This document shows, piece by piece, positions 1 to 7,686 of a stretch of 52,786 nt of DNA. Positions within the stretch are counted from its first letter, which is position 1, and the number at the start of each line of letters is the position of its first letter. A program made the position numbers and the translations under genes. Under the pieces are notes generated by a model. The model ran no database searches. It was not told where the DNA came from and was given only the letters and a program-made list of their open reading frames with translations. Source of the DNA: Deltaproteobacteria bacterium (lineage in GTDB: Bacteria > Myxococcota_A > UBA796 > UBA2385); NCBI GenBank assembly GCA_018401435.1, contig JAGYJW010000049.1, positions 1 to 52,786 of the forward strand, read 5' to 3'.

Positions 1-513
1 GCGCTGGCGGCCTGTACCGACCCCAAGGGCGCGGGGCCCGTAGGGGACTCCGATTCGGGCTGTGCATCGGGCTGCGACGCGGCGGACGCAGATGGAGGCG
101 ATGACGATACGGACGCAAGCGACGGTGCGAGCGATGGCGGCGACGGGGATGGCGGCGGCGGGGATGGTTCAGATGTACCGTATTTGGACATCACGTCGAT
201 CTATCCAACAGACAACGCAACAGATGTAGCTGTGGACGCGGTGTTGGAAGTCATGTTCGTTTCTGAGGTACGGTTGACGAATGACAACGTAAATTTCAGA
301 CTGTACCTGCCACCAGACTACGACAATCCTGTCCCGGCCACAACTGAAGTGTACGATGAGGGCCCCGCGGAGGGTGGTCTGCAAGCAACTCGCGCGACGC
401 TCACTCCCGACGATCCGCTCCGTTACGCCGCTTTCTACGATGCCGATGTGGCGGTAGGCTACTCATCAAACAGCTTGGTCGCAATCTGGAACTTTACCAC
501 CGTCGCGGAGTGA
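1..513 (+). CDS. Lipoprotein with Ig-like (Big_5-type) domain, 5' partial
   Basis: The reading frame is open from the left edge, so the start codon and most of the signal peptide are missing. The first visible residues end in a lipobox (ALAAC), which predicts lipid attachment and export. A linker rich in Asp, Gly and Ser follows to about residue 60, then a compact domain beginning ITSIYPTDNATDVAVD. That Pro-x-Asp-x-(A/S)-T-(D/N)-V pattern is typical of bacterial Ig-like domains of the Big_5 kind. A diverged paralog follows at 895-3086 with the same order (lipobox, linker, domain, ending FTTxAE), so this is one member of a tandem pair. The function is unknown; a surface-exposed structural or binding role is inferred only from the architecture. 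Confidence 0.75.
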   Translation, partial: ALAACTDPKGAGPVGDSDSGCASGCDAADADGGDDDTDASDGASDGGDGDGGGGDGSDVPYLDITSIYPTDNATDVAVDAVLEVMFVSEVRLTNDNVNFRLYLPPDYDNPVPATTEVYDEGPAEGGLQATRATLTPDDPLRYAAFYDADVAVGYSSNSLVAIWNFTTVAE

Positions 514-894
514 TCGCGCGTCTGCGATGCATGCAGCGGACGGGCAGCGAGCGGGGAGGGGCCGTCGGTGTCCGTGCATGACCATGCCCGGTGGCTTCAT
601 ATGGGCGAATCGGAAGGGTCGGATCTCCCTTCAAATGTCTCGTACCTGGACACGCGGATCTGGGTGGGTTCCGGGGCGCCGCGCGTACGGTGCGGCACCG
701 ATGGGTTTTGTGTGGCACCCCAGGTGGGCGTCGTAGGAGCAGGAGCAACATATTGTGTGACGGGCAGCAGGTGTACCCAGAAACAAGTTGTTCCCGCTGC
801 TGTCACGGTCATTGACTTCGAGTACCCTTCAGCCGGGCCATGGTGCAGCACGTCGGCTTGATGCGCGGTCTTCGATCAGCAACGTGGAGTCATC
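514..894. other. Intergenic region, partly duplicated
   Basis: I see no convincing gene in these 381 bases; the small open frames on both strands lack ribosome binding sites and recognisable protein. The first 50 or so bases resemble the bases after the second paralog's stop (about 3087-3140), including a shared GGGGCCGTC. The duplicated unit therefore extends past the coding region. The last bases hold the GGAG site of the next gene. Confidence 0.5.
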
Positions 895-1138
895 ATGGTT
901 ACCAACGACAGCACGCCTTCCGTTGAAAGCCTGCTCGGGATCCTCGTCCTCGTCTTGGCTGGCTGTACCGACCCCAAAGGTCCGGGTGCCGATGCCGGCT
1001 CCGATTCGGCTTGTGCATCGGGCTGCGACGCGGCGGACGCGGATGGGGGCGACGACGGTACGGACGGGAGCGACGGTGCGAGCGATGGCGGCGACGGGGA
1101 TGGCGCCGGCGGGGACGGTTCAGATGTTCCGTATGGGG

Positions 1139-1147
1139 AAGTGACTT
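1139..1147. repeat. Left target-site duplication (AAGTGACTT)
   Basis: The nine bases AAGTGACTT lie directly outside the left end of the insertion sequence and recur exactly at 2767-2775 outside the right end. The target is nearly palindromic. Confidence 0.9.
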
Positions 1148-1168
1148 GGGTGTAGATCTGACTCTGAC
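1148..1168 (+). repeat. Left terminal inverted repeat of the insertion sequence
   Basis: It starts GGGTGTAGATCTGACTCTGA and pairs with the right end at 2746-2766, with three mismatches in 21 positions. Confidence 0.88.
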
Positions 1169-1279
1169 CGATGGCGCGGGCGTTCTCAACGCGCAGACAG
1201 GGCGCGAGCGGTCACTTCCGTCGCTGCATGACAGCTGAGCCGGGGTGGAGAAGCGGGAGTCCCCTCCCTGGAGTAGCGG

Positions 1280-2716
1280 ATGGATGACATCGCCACCGCC
1301 ACCAGGGAGAGGCCCGTGCATCCAGACTACTCCGCCCACTCGAACTTGCCCGCTCCACTCGCCACCGCGTTGCGTCAGCTGGGGGCGGCCCTGGCCGAGG
1401 TGACCTCGCGACCGCCGGAGGAGGTCGACCTGCTCAACGTCGAGGGTCAGGTCCGGGAGCTGGTGGCGGCCGTGGAGCGCGCCTCGGTCCAGATGGTGCT
1501 TGAGCACCTCGACGTCGACGCGCCGCAGGTCGTGATCGACGGCGTTCGGCACCGCCGTGTCGGTCGCCACGAGGCCACCTACCTGACGGGGGCGGGCGAG
1601 GTCCGGGTGGAGCGGAGCCTGTACCGGTCGGGCGAGGGCCGGGCAGTGACGACGGTGGACGTGCTCGGGGGCATCGTCGATGGCTGGGTGACGCCGCGTG
1701 CGGCCATGGTGGCCTGCTTCCTCGTGGGCGAGACGACGCCGGGCATGGCGGAGGAGATGCTCGTCCGGGTCGGCGGGATGACCCCGTCCCGCAGCACCCT
1801 GGACCGCCTGCCCAAGGTGGTGAGCGAGGACTGGGAGACGCACCGTCTTCGCCACGAGCGGGCGCTGGACGCCGCCGTGGAGCTCCCGGACGAGGCGGCG
1901 TCGGTGGCCATCTCCCTCGATGGGGTCATGGTTCCGATGAAGGACGGTGGCCGAGCCGCCAAGCGGGCGGCGACCCGCACGAAGGGGCGTCCGCCCAGCG
2001 GACCTGCGGGCTTTCGAGAGGTCGGCTGCGGGACCCTGACGCTGTATGACGCTGGGGGCGAGCGTCTCGCCACCCGCCGGTTCGCCCGGATGCCCGAGCG
2101 CGGGAAGGCGAGCCTGAAGCAATCGCTGAAGAATGGGCTGAACGCCATCCTGGAGAAGCGGCCCGACCTGCGCCTGGTGAAGGTGGCCGACGGCGCCCTC
2201 GACAACTGGACCTTCCTGTCGCAAGCCCTCCCCGAAGGGGTGGAGGTCCTCGACTACTTCCACGCCGTGGAGCACCTCTCGCGGGCGCTGTCCGCCGCCT
2301 ACGGCGAGTCTTCGCGTGAGTTCCACCGCATCCACAAGCGGCTGCGTCACAAGCTTAGGGACAACGACGACGGCGTCGAGCAGGTCATCCGGTCCCTCCG
2401 CCACCTCGCCCGCAAGCACCCTCGGAGCAAGGCCCTCCGCACAGAGCTCGGCTACTTCCGCAAGAACCGAGCACGGATGCGGTACGCCGCGGTCGCTGCT
2501 GAGGGGCTCCCCATCGGGTCCGGGGTCGTCGAGGCCGCCTGCAAGACCCTCGCGTCGACACGCATGAAGCGCAGCGGGATGCGTTGGGGCCACGAGGGCG
2601 GTCAAGCCATCCTCACCCTGCGCAGCCGGCAGCAGTCGGGCGAGTTCGACGTGACCTGGGACCGGCTCCACCGAGACCGGGTCGGCCGCGTCGAGATGCT
2701 GCGGGAAGCGGCTTGA
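1280..2716 (+). CDS. ISKra4-like DDE transposase
   Basis: This 478-aa protein would catalyse movement of the surrounding element. It starts at ATG 1280 with GGAG about eight bases upstream. Candidate DDE residues are D214 in SLDGVMVPMKDG, D304 in VADGALDNW and E418 in GSGVVEAACK. The last sits in the GSGxxExxCK...RMKRSGMRW block that I associate with ISKra4-family transposases. A basic segment with KRAATRTKGRP follows the first Asp. Length is normal for the family and I see no internal stop or frameshift, so the enzyme may be active. It lies alone between the inverted repeats, in the same orientation as the gene it interrupts. Confidence 0.88.
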   Translation: MDDIATATRERPVHPDYSAHSNLPAPLATALRQLGAALAEVTSRPPEEVDLLNVEGQVRELVAAVERASVQMVLEHLDVDAPQVVIDGVRHRRVGRHEATYLTGAGEVRVERSLYRSGEGRAVTTVDVLGGIVDGWVTPRAAMVACFLVGETTPGMAEEMLVRVGGMTPSRSTLDRLPKVVSEDWETHRLRHERALDAAVELPDEAASVAISLDGVMVPMKDGGRAAKRAATRTKGRPPSGPAGFREVGCGTLTLYDAGGERLATRRFARMPERGKASLKQSLKNGLNAILEKRPDLRLVKVADGALDNWTFLSQALPEGVEVLDYFHAVEHLSRALSAAYGESSREFHRIHKRLRHKLRDNDDGVEQVIRSLRHLARKHPRSKALRTELGYFRKNRARMRYAAVAAEGLPIGSGVVEAACKTLASTRMKRSGMRWGHEGGQAILTLRSRQQSGEFDVTWDRLHRDRVGRVEMLREAA

Positions 2717-2745
2717 GGGCGTCGTTTACAGGGAATGGATGGAGC

Positions 2746-2766
2746 GTCAGTGTCAGAGTTACACCC
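2746..2766 (-). repeat. Right terminal inverted repeat of the insertion sequence
   Basis: Read on the minus strand it starts GGGTGTAACTCTGACACTGA, matching the left repeat at 18 of 21 positions. Confidence 0.88.
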
Positions 2767-2775
2767 AAGTGACTT
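2767..2775. repeat. Right target-site duplication (AAGTGACTT)
   Basis: An exact copy of 1139-1147, immediately outside the right inverted repeat. Confidence 0.9.
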
Positions 2776-3285
2776 CGTTCTCCCCCCGCGACGGATCAAC
2801 AGACGTGCCGGTAGATGTGGTCTTGGAAACAACGCTTGTTTCGGAAAGACCCATGACGGCTGATGATGTGAATCTCTGGCTGGTCATTCCGCCGGACTAC
2901 CACACGTTTGTTGCGACCACGAAGCATTTCTACGACGATGGCTACGCGGGGGGATTGTTTGCCTATCGCGTCACCTTTACTCCCGATGACCTGCTGGTCC
3001 ATGACAATGCGTACAACGCGACCGTAATCTACGGTATTTCATCAGGCCTTGCACTGGACGTGAACTTCACCACCGCCGCAGAGTGATCCGGCGCCTGCGG
3101 AGCAAGCAGGGGGCGGGCAACGGGCAGGGGCGGGGCCGTCCACCGCCGACTCTGCAAGCATGGCTGGGATCGGCACAACCCGCAGCCCGCCGACCCGGGG
3201 ACGGCATCGTCGCGCCAAATCCTCTTCGACCTGCGTCACTCGCCCAGGGCCCGCGTCTCTACCGGTACCCACCCTGGAGCGCCCC

Positions 3286-3753
3286 GTGACCTACCTGCAC
3301 CTCTCCCTGCTCGCCACCGACCTGGACGCGTCGGTCCGCTTCTACAGCGCCCTCTTCGGCACGGCCCCCGACAAACGGCACGACGACTATGCCCGCTTCA
3401 CCGTCGCCGACCCGCCGCTGGTCCTCGCGCTGCGGCCCGCCATCGGTGAGCTGCCCGCCGGGCGCGTCGACCACATGGGCCTGCGGCTGGCCGACCGCGC
3501 CGCCGTGCAGGCTGCCGAGGCCCGCCTGAATGCCGCGGGCCTTGCGCTCCGCCCGGAGCAGGGGGTGGCCTGCTGTTATAGCGTCCAGGACAAGGTCTGG
3601 CTATCCGACCCCGACGGCAACGCCTGGGAGGTCTACACCGTGCTCGGTGAATCCCTGAAGCTCGCACCCGACGGCGGCGGCTGCTGCGTCCCCACGGCGG
3701 CGGCTGCCCCAGAGCCAGCTGCCCAGACCGTCCCCCCCGCCTGCTGCGGATGA
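3286..3753 (+). CDS. arsI: ArsI/CadI-family C-As lyase (VOC fold dioxygenase)
   Basis: ArsI cleaves the carbon-arsenic bond of trivalent organoarsenicals such as methylarsenite, using ferrous iron and oxygen. With the GTG start at 3286 (GGAG six bases upstream) the protein has 155 residues. H5, H63 and E115 fall where the family's iron ligands lie, and the vicinal pair C96-C97 in ACCYSVQDKVW is the known As(III)-binding pair. The stretch LSDPDGNAWEVYTVL is typical. The C-terminal tail has two further Cys pairs (133-134 and 153-154), as many ArsI proteins have Cys-rich tails. The stop overlaps the start of the sigma-factor gene by four bases (ATGA), so the two are translationally coupled. An in-frame extension to 3160 is possible but has no family homology. 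A CadI-like cadmium role is the main alternative. Confidence 0.9.
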   Translation: MTYLHLSLLATDLDASVRFYSALFGTAPDKRHDDYARFTVADPPLVLALRPAIGELPAGRVDHMGLRLADRAAVQAAEARLNAAGLALRPEQGVACCYSVQDKVWLSDPDGNAWEVYTVLGESLKLAPDGGGCCVPTAAAAPEPAAQTVPPACCG

Positions 3754-4367
3754 GCGCGCCCCTGGCCCGCGTCCCACCCGGCGTCGCGCCCGGCACCCAG
3801 GAGGTCTGGCAGGCCCTGGCCGCGGACCTGCTGGGCTGGTTCCGCCGCCGGGGCTGCAGCACCGAGCTGGCCGAGGATCTGCGCCAAGAGACCTTTCTGC
3901 GGGTGCACCGGGGCCTGGCCGACCTTCGACAGAGCGAGCGGCTCTCCCCTTGGGTCTACCGCATCGCCCGCAGCGTCCTGATCGACCACAGCCGCCGCAG
4001 CCGCCCCGAGGATCCCCTGCCCGACGATGCCCTGGCCGATCCCACGGCCATGGCCGGCCTGCCGGGCAGCACGGGGGATCACAGCCCGGACCGCCTGGTG
4101 GCCAGCTGGCTGCCGCTGATGATCGACAGCCTGCCCGAAGCCACCGCCCGGGCCCTGCGCCGGGTGGAGCTGGAGGGCTGGAGCCAGGCGGAACTGGCCG
4201 AGGCCGAGGGCATCAGCGCATCGGGGGCCCGCAGCCGCATCCAGCGGGGCCGCAGGCTGCTGCGCGCGCGTCTGGACGCCTGCTGCGAGGTGGCCTGGCA
4301 AGGAGAGGTCGTGGACTGGCGGCCCAAGGCCCCAAGCGACTGCGGCTGCGGATCAGCGGGTACCTGA
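3750..4367 (+). CDS. sigZ: ECF sigma factor, SigZ-like, with Cys-rich C-terminus
   Basis: This 205-aa protein has a sigma region 2 at about residues 24-84 (AEDLRQETFLRVHRGL, then SPWVYRIARSVLIDHSRR) and a region 4 helix-turn-helix at about 126-175 (LPEATARALRRVELEGWSQAELA, written here only as family evidence, then SGARSRIQRGRRLL). The tail carries C178-C179 and a CxC at 198-200, as in SigZ-type sigma factors and reminiscent of the Cys-rich regulatory tail of the myxobacterial CorE metal-responsive sigma factors. No anti-sigma gene is adjacent. It overlaps arsI by four bases. I infer that the tail senses thiol-reactive metal or metalloid, possibly arsenite, and that this sigma factor controls detoxification genes; that is not shown by the sequence. 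Its 3' end overlaps the convergent TPR gene by 15 bases. Confidence 0.85.
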   Translation: MSAPLARVPPGVAPGTQEVWQALAADLLGWFRRRGCSTELAEDLRQETFLRVHRGLADLRQSERLSPWVYRIARSVLIDHSRRSRPEDPLPDDALADPTAMAGLPGSTGDHSPDRLVASWLPLMIDSLPEATARALRRVELEGWSQAELAEAEGISASGARSRIQRGRRLLRARLDACCEVAWQGEVVDWRPKAPSDCGCGSAGT

Positions 4368-5336
4368 ATCCGGCTCCAAGGCGTCCCGCCGGGCCCGAAG
4401 CTCCCCCGCGAGGCGCCCTTGCCAGCGGGTGCGCGCGGCCAGGGTCACGCCCTCGTCATAGTAGCGATAGGCCTTTCGACCCAATACAGCGACCTGCGCG
4501 CGCAATGCGTCCTGGTAGATTGCGACCTGTTCGGGGCTGAGCTTGCGGGGAGGGGCCGCCGCCAACAGATCGTCTTGCAGGGCCAGGTAGGCATCCCCCA
4601 TCAGAAGCAGCCCCTCCAGGGCGTATTCGGGCTCTCCCAATCGCGCGACGGCGACCACCTGGGCCTCTGCACCGGTCAGTCCGGCCGCCCGATCCTGCAG
4701 GGCCTTCTTGGCTTTGCGGTCATTGCGCATCTCGACCTCGGCGGCCGCACTCAGCAGGTGACGGGCCACCGCCGTGTGGGCCTTGGCCTGCATCCAAGTC
4801 AAGCCCTCCACCCCTTCGGCCTCGGCCAGGGCCAGGCGCAGCTGCTTGAGCCCCTTGCGGGCGCGGCCGTCGCGCAGGGTGGTGACGCCGCGCTCCAGTT
4901 CCAGGGTGAGCCGGTCCCGCTCGCTCCAGTCGCCCTCGCGCTGCAAGGCCTTGATCAGCACCAGGGCGTCGGCCGGGCGGCCCAGCTCTTCCAGGCAGAG
5001 GGCCTGGCGGAAGCGGGCGTCCCCCGCCTCGGGGCTGGTTGGCCAATCCGCAGACACGTCACGATAGGCGGCCTCGGCCTCGTCATAGCGCTCCTGGAAT
5101 TCCAGGCTGAGGGCGAGGTGGTAGGCCGGGGCCGGGCCGGGCTGCTGCGCCAGCAGCCAACGCAGGCGCCCATCGGCACCCTCGAAGTCTCCCAGGCTGC
5201 GCCGCTCCACCGCGTCTTCCAGCAGGGTCGCCGGGGCGGTGGCCGCCCACTGGTCGGCCAGGGTGAGGGGGGCGGCGGCGGGCTCCTGGGCGAAGGCGGC
5301 AGAGACCAGGAGGAGGGCGGCAGCGAGCAGGCTCAT
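4353..5336 (-). CDS. Exported TPR-repeat protein
   Basis: The start at 5336 gives MSLLAAALLLVSAAFAQEP, a clear signal peptide with an AFA-Q cleavage site, so the 327-aa protein should be periplasmic. The body is alpha-helical and Ala/Leu-rich with TPR-like units from about residue 45 (LGDFEGADGRLRWLLAQQP, AYHLALSLEFQERYDEAEAA, FRQALCLEELGRPADALVL). Such proteins usually scaffold partners; no catalytic motif is seen. The open frame continues upstream of 5336, but that extension reads through the DUF4332 gene in another frame and is not real. The ribosome binding site is weak. It ends convergently with the sigma-factor gene, overlapping it by 15 bases. Confidence 0.78.
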   Translation of the reverse strand: MSLLAAALLLVSAAFAQEPAAAPLTLADQWAATAPATLLEDAVERRSLGDFEGADGRLRWLLAQQPGPAPAYHLALSLEFQERYDEAEAAYRDVSADWPTSPEAGDARFRQALCLEELGRPADALVLIKALQREGDWSERDRLTLELERGVTTLRDGRARKGLKQLRLALAEAEGVEGLTWMQAKAHTAVARHLLSAAAEVEMRNDRKAKKALQDRAAGLTGAEAQVVAVARLGEPEYALEGLLLMGDAYLALQDDLLAAAPPRKLSPEQVAIYQDALRAQVAVLGRKAYRYYDEGVTLAARTRWQGRLAGELRARRDALEPDSGTR

Positions 5337-5377
5337 CGGGGCAACCGGGACAGGGGCAGGACTTCGGACAACACCGA

Positions 5378-5403
5378 GCCCCTTCGGTTTCGGCCCGAGG
5401 GGC
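5378..5403 (-). terminator. Possible terminator hairpin
   Basis: On the minus strand GCCCCTCGG pairs with CCGAAGGGGC, one base bulged, around a seven-base loop. It lies downstream of the DUF4332 gene and upstream of the TPR gene. There is no clear T-tract. Confidence 0.35.
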
Positions 5404-5515
5404 ACCCAACGACAGGAAAAGCGAAGGCCGGGAGCCCAGCGCGACGCCAGACCCCCGGCCCAGACCGGCAGGACAGCCAGGCGGCCCCCCAACGCGGGGA
5501 CCGCCCGGCGCGCCT

Positions 5516-5926
5516 TCAGTACTCCAGGACGATGTCCAGCTCCTTGGCGGCCTCGACCCATTCGCCCACCATCTTGGCGGTGGGGACGCGGCGGGTGAGG
5601 TTCTTCTCGGCGTTGACCTCCGCCATCTTGGCGGAGGTGTTTTCGGCGTTGCGGCGGCGCAATTCCTTGACCGTGTCCACGCCGGAGGCCTCGAGCAGCT
5701 CGGCGAACTCGCCGCCGATGCCCTTGATGCGCATCAGGTCGGCGTGGTTGGCGAACTTGAGGATCTTGTCGGCGGGCAGGCCGGAGGCCTCGGCCAGCGC
5801 CTTGCGGTCCTTGGGGGTGGCGGCAGCGGCGAGCAGCTGGGCGGTGTTCTTGACGCCAGCGCCGGCAAGGGCCTCGGCGAACTTCGGGCCCACGCCTTCG
5901 ATATCGGTGACAGGGTAGCTGGACAT
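5516..5926 (-). CDS. DUF4332 protein with helix-hairpin-helix motifs
   Basis: The 136-aa product starts MSSYPVTDIEGVGPKFAEAL. The IEGVGPKFAEALAGAG and IKGIGGEFAELLEASG segments are two helix-hairpin-helix type turns, the hallmark of DUF4332 and related nucleic-acid-binding modules. The C-terminal half (about residues 85-136) is a helical extension ending LDIVLEY. The start at 5926 has GGAG at good spacing. The family is widespread and its biochemical role unknown; DNA or RNA binding is inferred from the hairpin motifs. It is transcribed in the same direction as the TPR gene, 180 bases away, and divergently from the gene at 6025. Confidence 0.85.
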   Translation of the reverse strand: MSSYPVTDIEGVGPKFAEALAGAGVKNTAQLLAAAATPKDRKALAEASGLPADKILKFANHADLMRIKGIGGEFAELLEASGVDTVKELRRRNAENTSAKMAEVNAEKNLTRRVPTAKMVGEWVEAAKELDIVLEY

Positions 5927-6024
5927 TGGGGCTCCACGATGAGGGTGTAGCGCGACGGGGCATCCCCCCGCCGACCGCTTCGGATTAACCGGCCCCCGCC
6001 ATCCCAGGCAGACATCGGTATTAC

Positions 6025-6924
6025 TTGCGCGACGATCCCGCCCTGGCCAAAGACATCGTGACGCCCCGCGCCTACTGGCGCCGGCGGCTCAAGATCGTCG
6101 TGCCCCTGCTGCTGTGGGTGGGCGTCACCCTGCCCACGCTGGCCTGGTTCGGGCTGACGGCGGACCGGCCCCTGGGAACCACCCTGGCGGTCTTGCTGGG
6201 GCTCATCTGCACCGGCATCGGCCTGGTCATCGTGTCGATACCGCTGGTCATCGAGGCCACTCGGGACCTGTGGTTCACCTTCCGCGCCCGGGCCCCCATT
6301 CGCGAGGCCGTGGCGGCCCTGAACGCCGGCGATGGGCACCGCGCCGAGGCCCTGCTGCTGTCGGTCCTGGCCCGGCCCGGCCTGCCCACGCTGCATGCCG
6401 TCAGCCTGCACAACCTGGGGGTGGCCGCCTTGTTGCAGGGACGCCTGGAACACGCCCGCGCCCGCATGGACGCGGCGAAGGCGTCGGGCTGGCTGGAGCG
6501 CTTCGCCTTGCGGCGCCACCGCCCCGGCGTCTTGCAAGGCCGGGCCATGGTCTGCCTGGGGCTGGGCGCCCTCGACGAGGCCGAGGCGCATCTGGCCGAG
6601 CTTTCGGCCCTGGGCAACCCGCCCGCCGCCTTGCGCGATCCCATCGAGCTGGCCCAGCTGATCCTTGCCCTCAAGCGGGGCGACTGTGTCGGCGCCTGGG
6701 CGCAGGCCCGGCTGCGCACCGGCGCCAACCTGCGACCCGATGCGCGCCGCCTGCCGCTGCTGCTGCGGGCCTGGGCGGCCAGCAGCGCGGGGTTACCCGA
6801 CGACACGGTGCAAGCCGCGCGGGATGCCGCCGAACCCCTGAAGGTCCAAGACAGCTGGCTGCTGTCCGCCTGGCCCGAGCTACAGGACTTTGCGCGCCAG
6901 AGCGGGCTTCTGGACGAGTCCTGA
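6025..6924 (+). CDS. Membrane-anchored TPR-like protein
   Basis: This 299-aa protein has a basic N-terminus (YWRRRLK) followed by two hydrophobic helices at about residues 24-44 and 50-75, with a short loop between. A soluble helical domain with TPR-like repeats follows (HAVSLHNLGVAALLQGRLEHA, trimmed; then VCLGLGALDEAEAHLAELSAL). The soluble part is probably cytoplasmic. The TTG at 6025 is the most upstream usable start; GTG at 6058 is an alternative and neither has a strong ribosome binding site. It may hold partners at the inner membrane, but nothing identifies them. A strong hairpin follows the stop. Confidence 0.7.
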   Translation: MRDDPALAKDIVTPRAYWRRRLKIVVPLLLWVGVTLPTLAWFGLTADRPLGTTLAVLLGLICTGIGLVIVSIPLVIEATRDLWFTFRARAPIREAVAALNAGDGHRAEALLLSVLARPGLPTLHAVSLHNLGVAALLQGRLEHARARMDAAKASGWLERFALRRHRPGVLQGRAMVCLGLGALDEAEAHLAELSALGNPPAALRDPIELAQLILALKRGDCVGAWAQARLRTGANLRPDARRLPLLLRAWAASSAGLPDDTVQAARDAAEPLKVQDSWLLSAWPELQDFARQSGLLDES

Positions 6925-6929
6925 AAGAG

Positions 6930-6966
6930 ACGCTCCCCCCGGGGCCGAAGCCGTCGGGGGGAGCGT
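6930..6966 (+). terminator. Strong hairpin terminator
   Basis: A perfect 11-bp stem (ACGCTCCCCCC with GGGGGGAGCGT) around a 15-base loop starts six bases after the stop of the TPR membrane gene. It lacks a T-tract, which is common in high-GC genomes. Confidence 0.65.
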
Positions 6967-6996
6967 GACCCGCACCCACCGTGAGGTCGTCATCGG

Positions 6997-7029
6997 ACCG
7001 GGCCCCCTCTGAACGAGGGGGGCTCCGGT
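6997..7029. terminator. Second hairpin in the convergent intergenic region
   Basis: A GC-rich imperfect inverted repeat (ACCGGGCCCCCTC, loop TGAAC, GAGGGGGGCTCCGGT) lies between the convergent genes ending at 6924 and 7193 and could stop transcription from either side. Confidence 0.45.
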
Positions 7030-7192
7030 GTCACCGCTTGCTGAGGTCCTTGTCAGAAAGGCGTGTCATCCACGGTGAGGAGATGGATCCCGAAGGATGT
7101 ACATGGGGGCCTGGCGTGACGGCCGAAACACCTGTGGGGCAGGCAAGAGCACTCTACCCGAGCCGGGGGGCGGCTCCAAGGGCCAGGCCCGA

Positions 7193-7522
7193 TCAACGCT
7201 GCGCCAGGGGGCTGCCCACCCGACCGCGGCGGCCCCCCATGCGGGCGCCCTTGCGAGAGCGGGAGCGGGTTGTGGGCGCCGCGGCCGAGGCCAGGGCATC
7301 GTCGCCGGCCAGCAGATCGGCGTCAGCCTGAGCCAGGCGCGCGTCGGTCTCGGCGCGCAGGCGGGCGGCGAGGCGCTCGCGCGCGGCGTCGGCAGCCAGG
7401 GGGTCGAGGGGCTGGGCGGCCACCTCGTCCTGGCCTTCGACGGTCGGCTCGGCGTCGGAGCGCGGGTCACAGGCCGCGAGGGCGAGGGTCGAGACCACGA
7501 TGAAGAAGGACAGTGGGCGCAT
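7193..7522 (-). CDS. Small lipoprotein
   Basis: The start at 7522 has an almost perfect Shine-Dalgarno sequence (AGGAGGTG) on the minus strand. It gives a 109-aa protein with signal peptide MRPLSFFIVVSTLALAAC and lipobox LAAC at residues 15-18. The mature part is Ala/Asp/Arg-rich and helical, with repeated AARERLAARLRAETDARLAQ, and ends in a basic Arg/Gly tail. No known domain is seen. The Asp right after the lipid-modified Cys would by the usual rule favour inner-membrane retention, though that rule is unproven in this group. It reads convergently toward the gene at 6025. Confidence 0.72.
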   Translation of the reverse strand: MRPLSFFIVVSTLALAACDPRSDAEPTVEGQDEVAAQPLDPLAADAARERLAARLRAETDARLAQADADLLAGDDALASAAAPTTRSRSRKGARMGGRRGRVGSPLAQR

Positions 7523-7686
7523 GTTTTCACCTCCTGCGGGCTCCGACGCGGCCCCGCCGGCTTCATTCGGAAGGGCCCCGATTTTGCGGGGAGGCTGCGG
7601 GCCTTCGCCCCCCGTTGGCTTCCGGCGAGGCCCGCCAGGCGCTACCATGCGCGCTGACATCGCCCTGACAGGGCCCAGGAGCCTCC

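Larger units (their letters stand above)
1148..2766 (+). mobile_element. ISKra4-family-like insertion sequence, complete, 1,619 bp
   Basis: The element is bounded by 21-bp imperfect terminal inverted repeats (1148-1168 and 2746-2766) that match at 18 of 21 positions and start with GGGTGTA, flanked by a 9-bp direct repeat. It holds one transposase gene on the plus strand and no passenger gene. GGG termini, one long transposase and an 8-9 bp duplication are, from memory, compatible with the ISKra4 family; the family name rests mainly on the transposase sequence. It inserted in frame-breaking fashion into a lipoprotein gene, and precise excision would restore that gene. Confidence 0.88.
895..3086 (+). 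pseudogene. Lipoprotein paralog interrupted by an insertion sequence
   Basis: The gene begins at an ATG with GGAG six bases upstream. It encodes a signal peptide with lipobox VLAGC and the Asp/Gly linker seen in the first gene of the window. The frame is cut after base 1147 by a 1,619-bp insertion sequence and resumes at base 2776. Joining 895-1147 to 2776-3086 (keeping one copy of the 9-bp target duplication) restores an uninterrupted 187-aa lipoprotein, with the linker running into TSFSPRDGSTDVPVD and ending FTTAAE, colinear with the upstream paralog. In its present state the 5' part stops at base 1155 and gives an 86-aa linker stub, while the Ig-like domain has lost its export signal. Both exons look otherwise intact, so the insertion is probably recent. 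Confidence 0.88.

Noticed and set aside
899..2671. A 590-codon minus-strand open frame across the insertion sequence
   Set aside because: It is antisense to the transposase, which has full family motifs, and it crosses the inverted repeat.
4353..5963. A 536-codon minus-strand protein joining the DUF4332 region to the TPR gene
   Set aside because: Its first 200 residues are the DUF4332 gene read in the wrong frame; a signal peptide begins at 5336.
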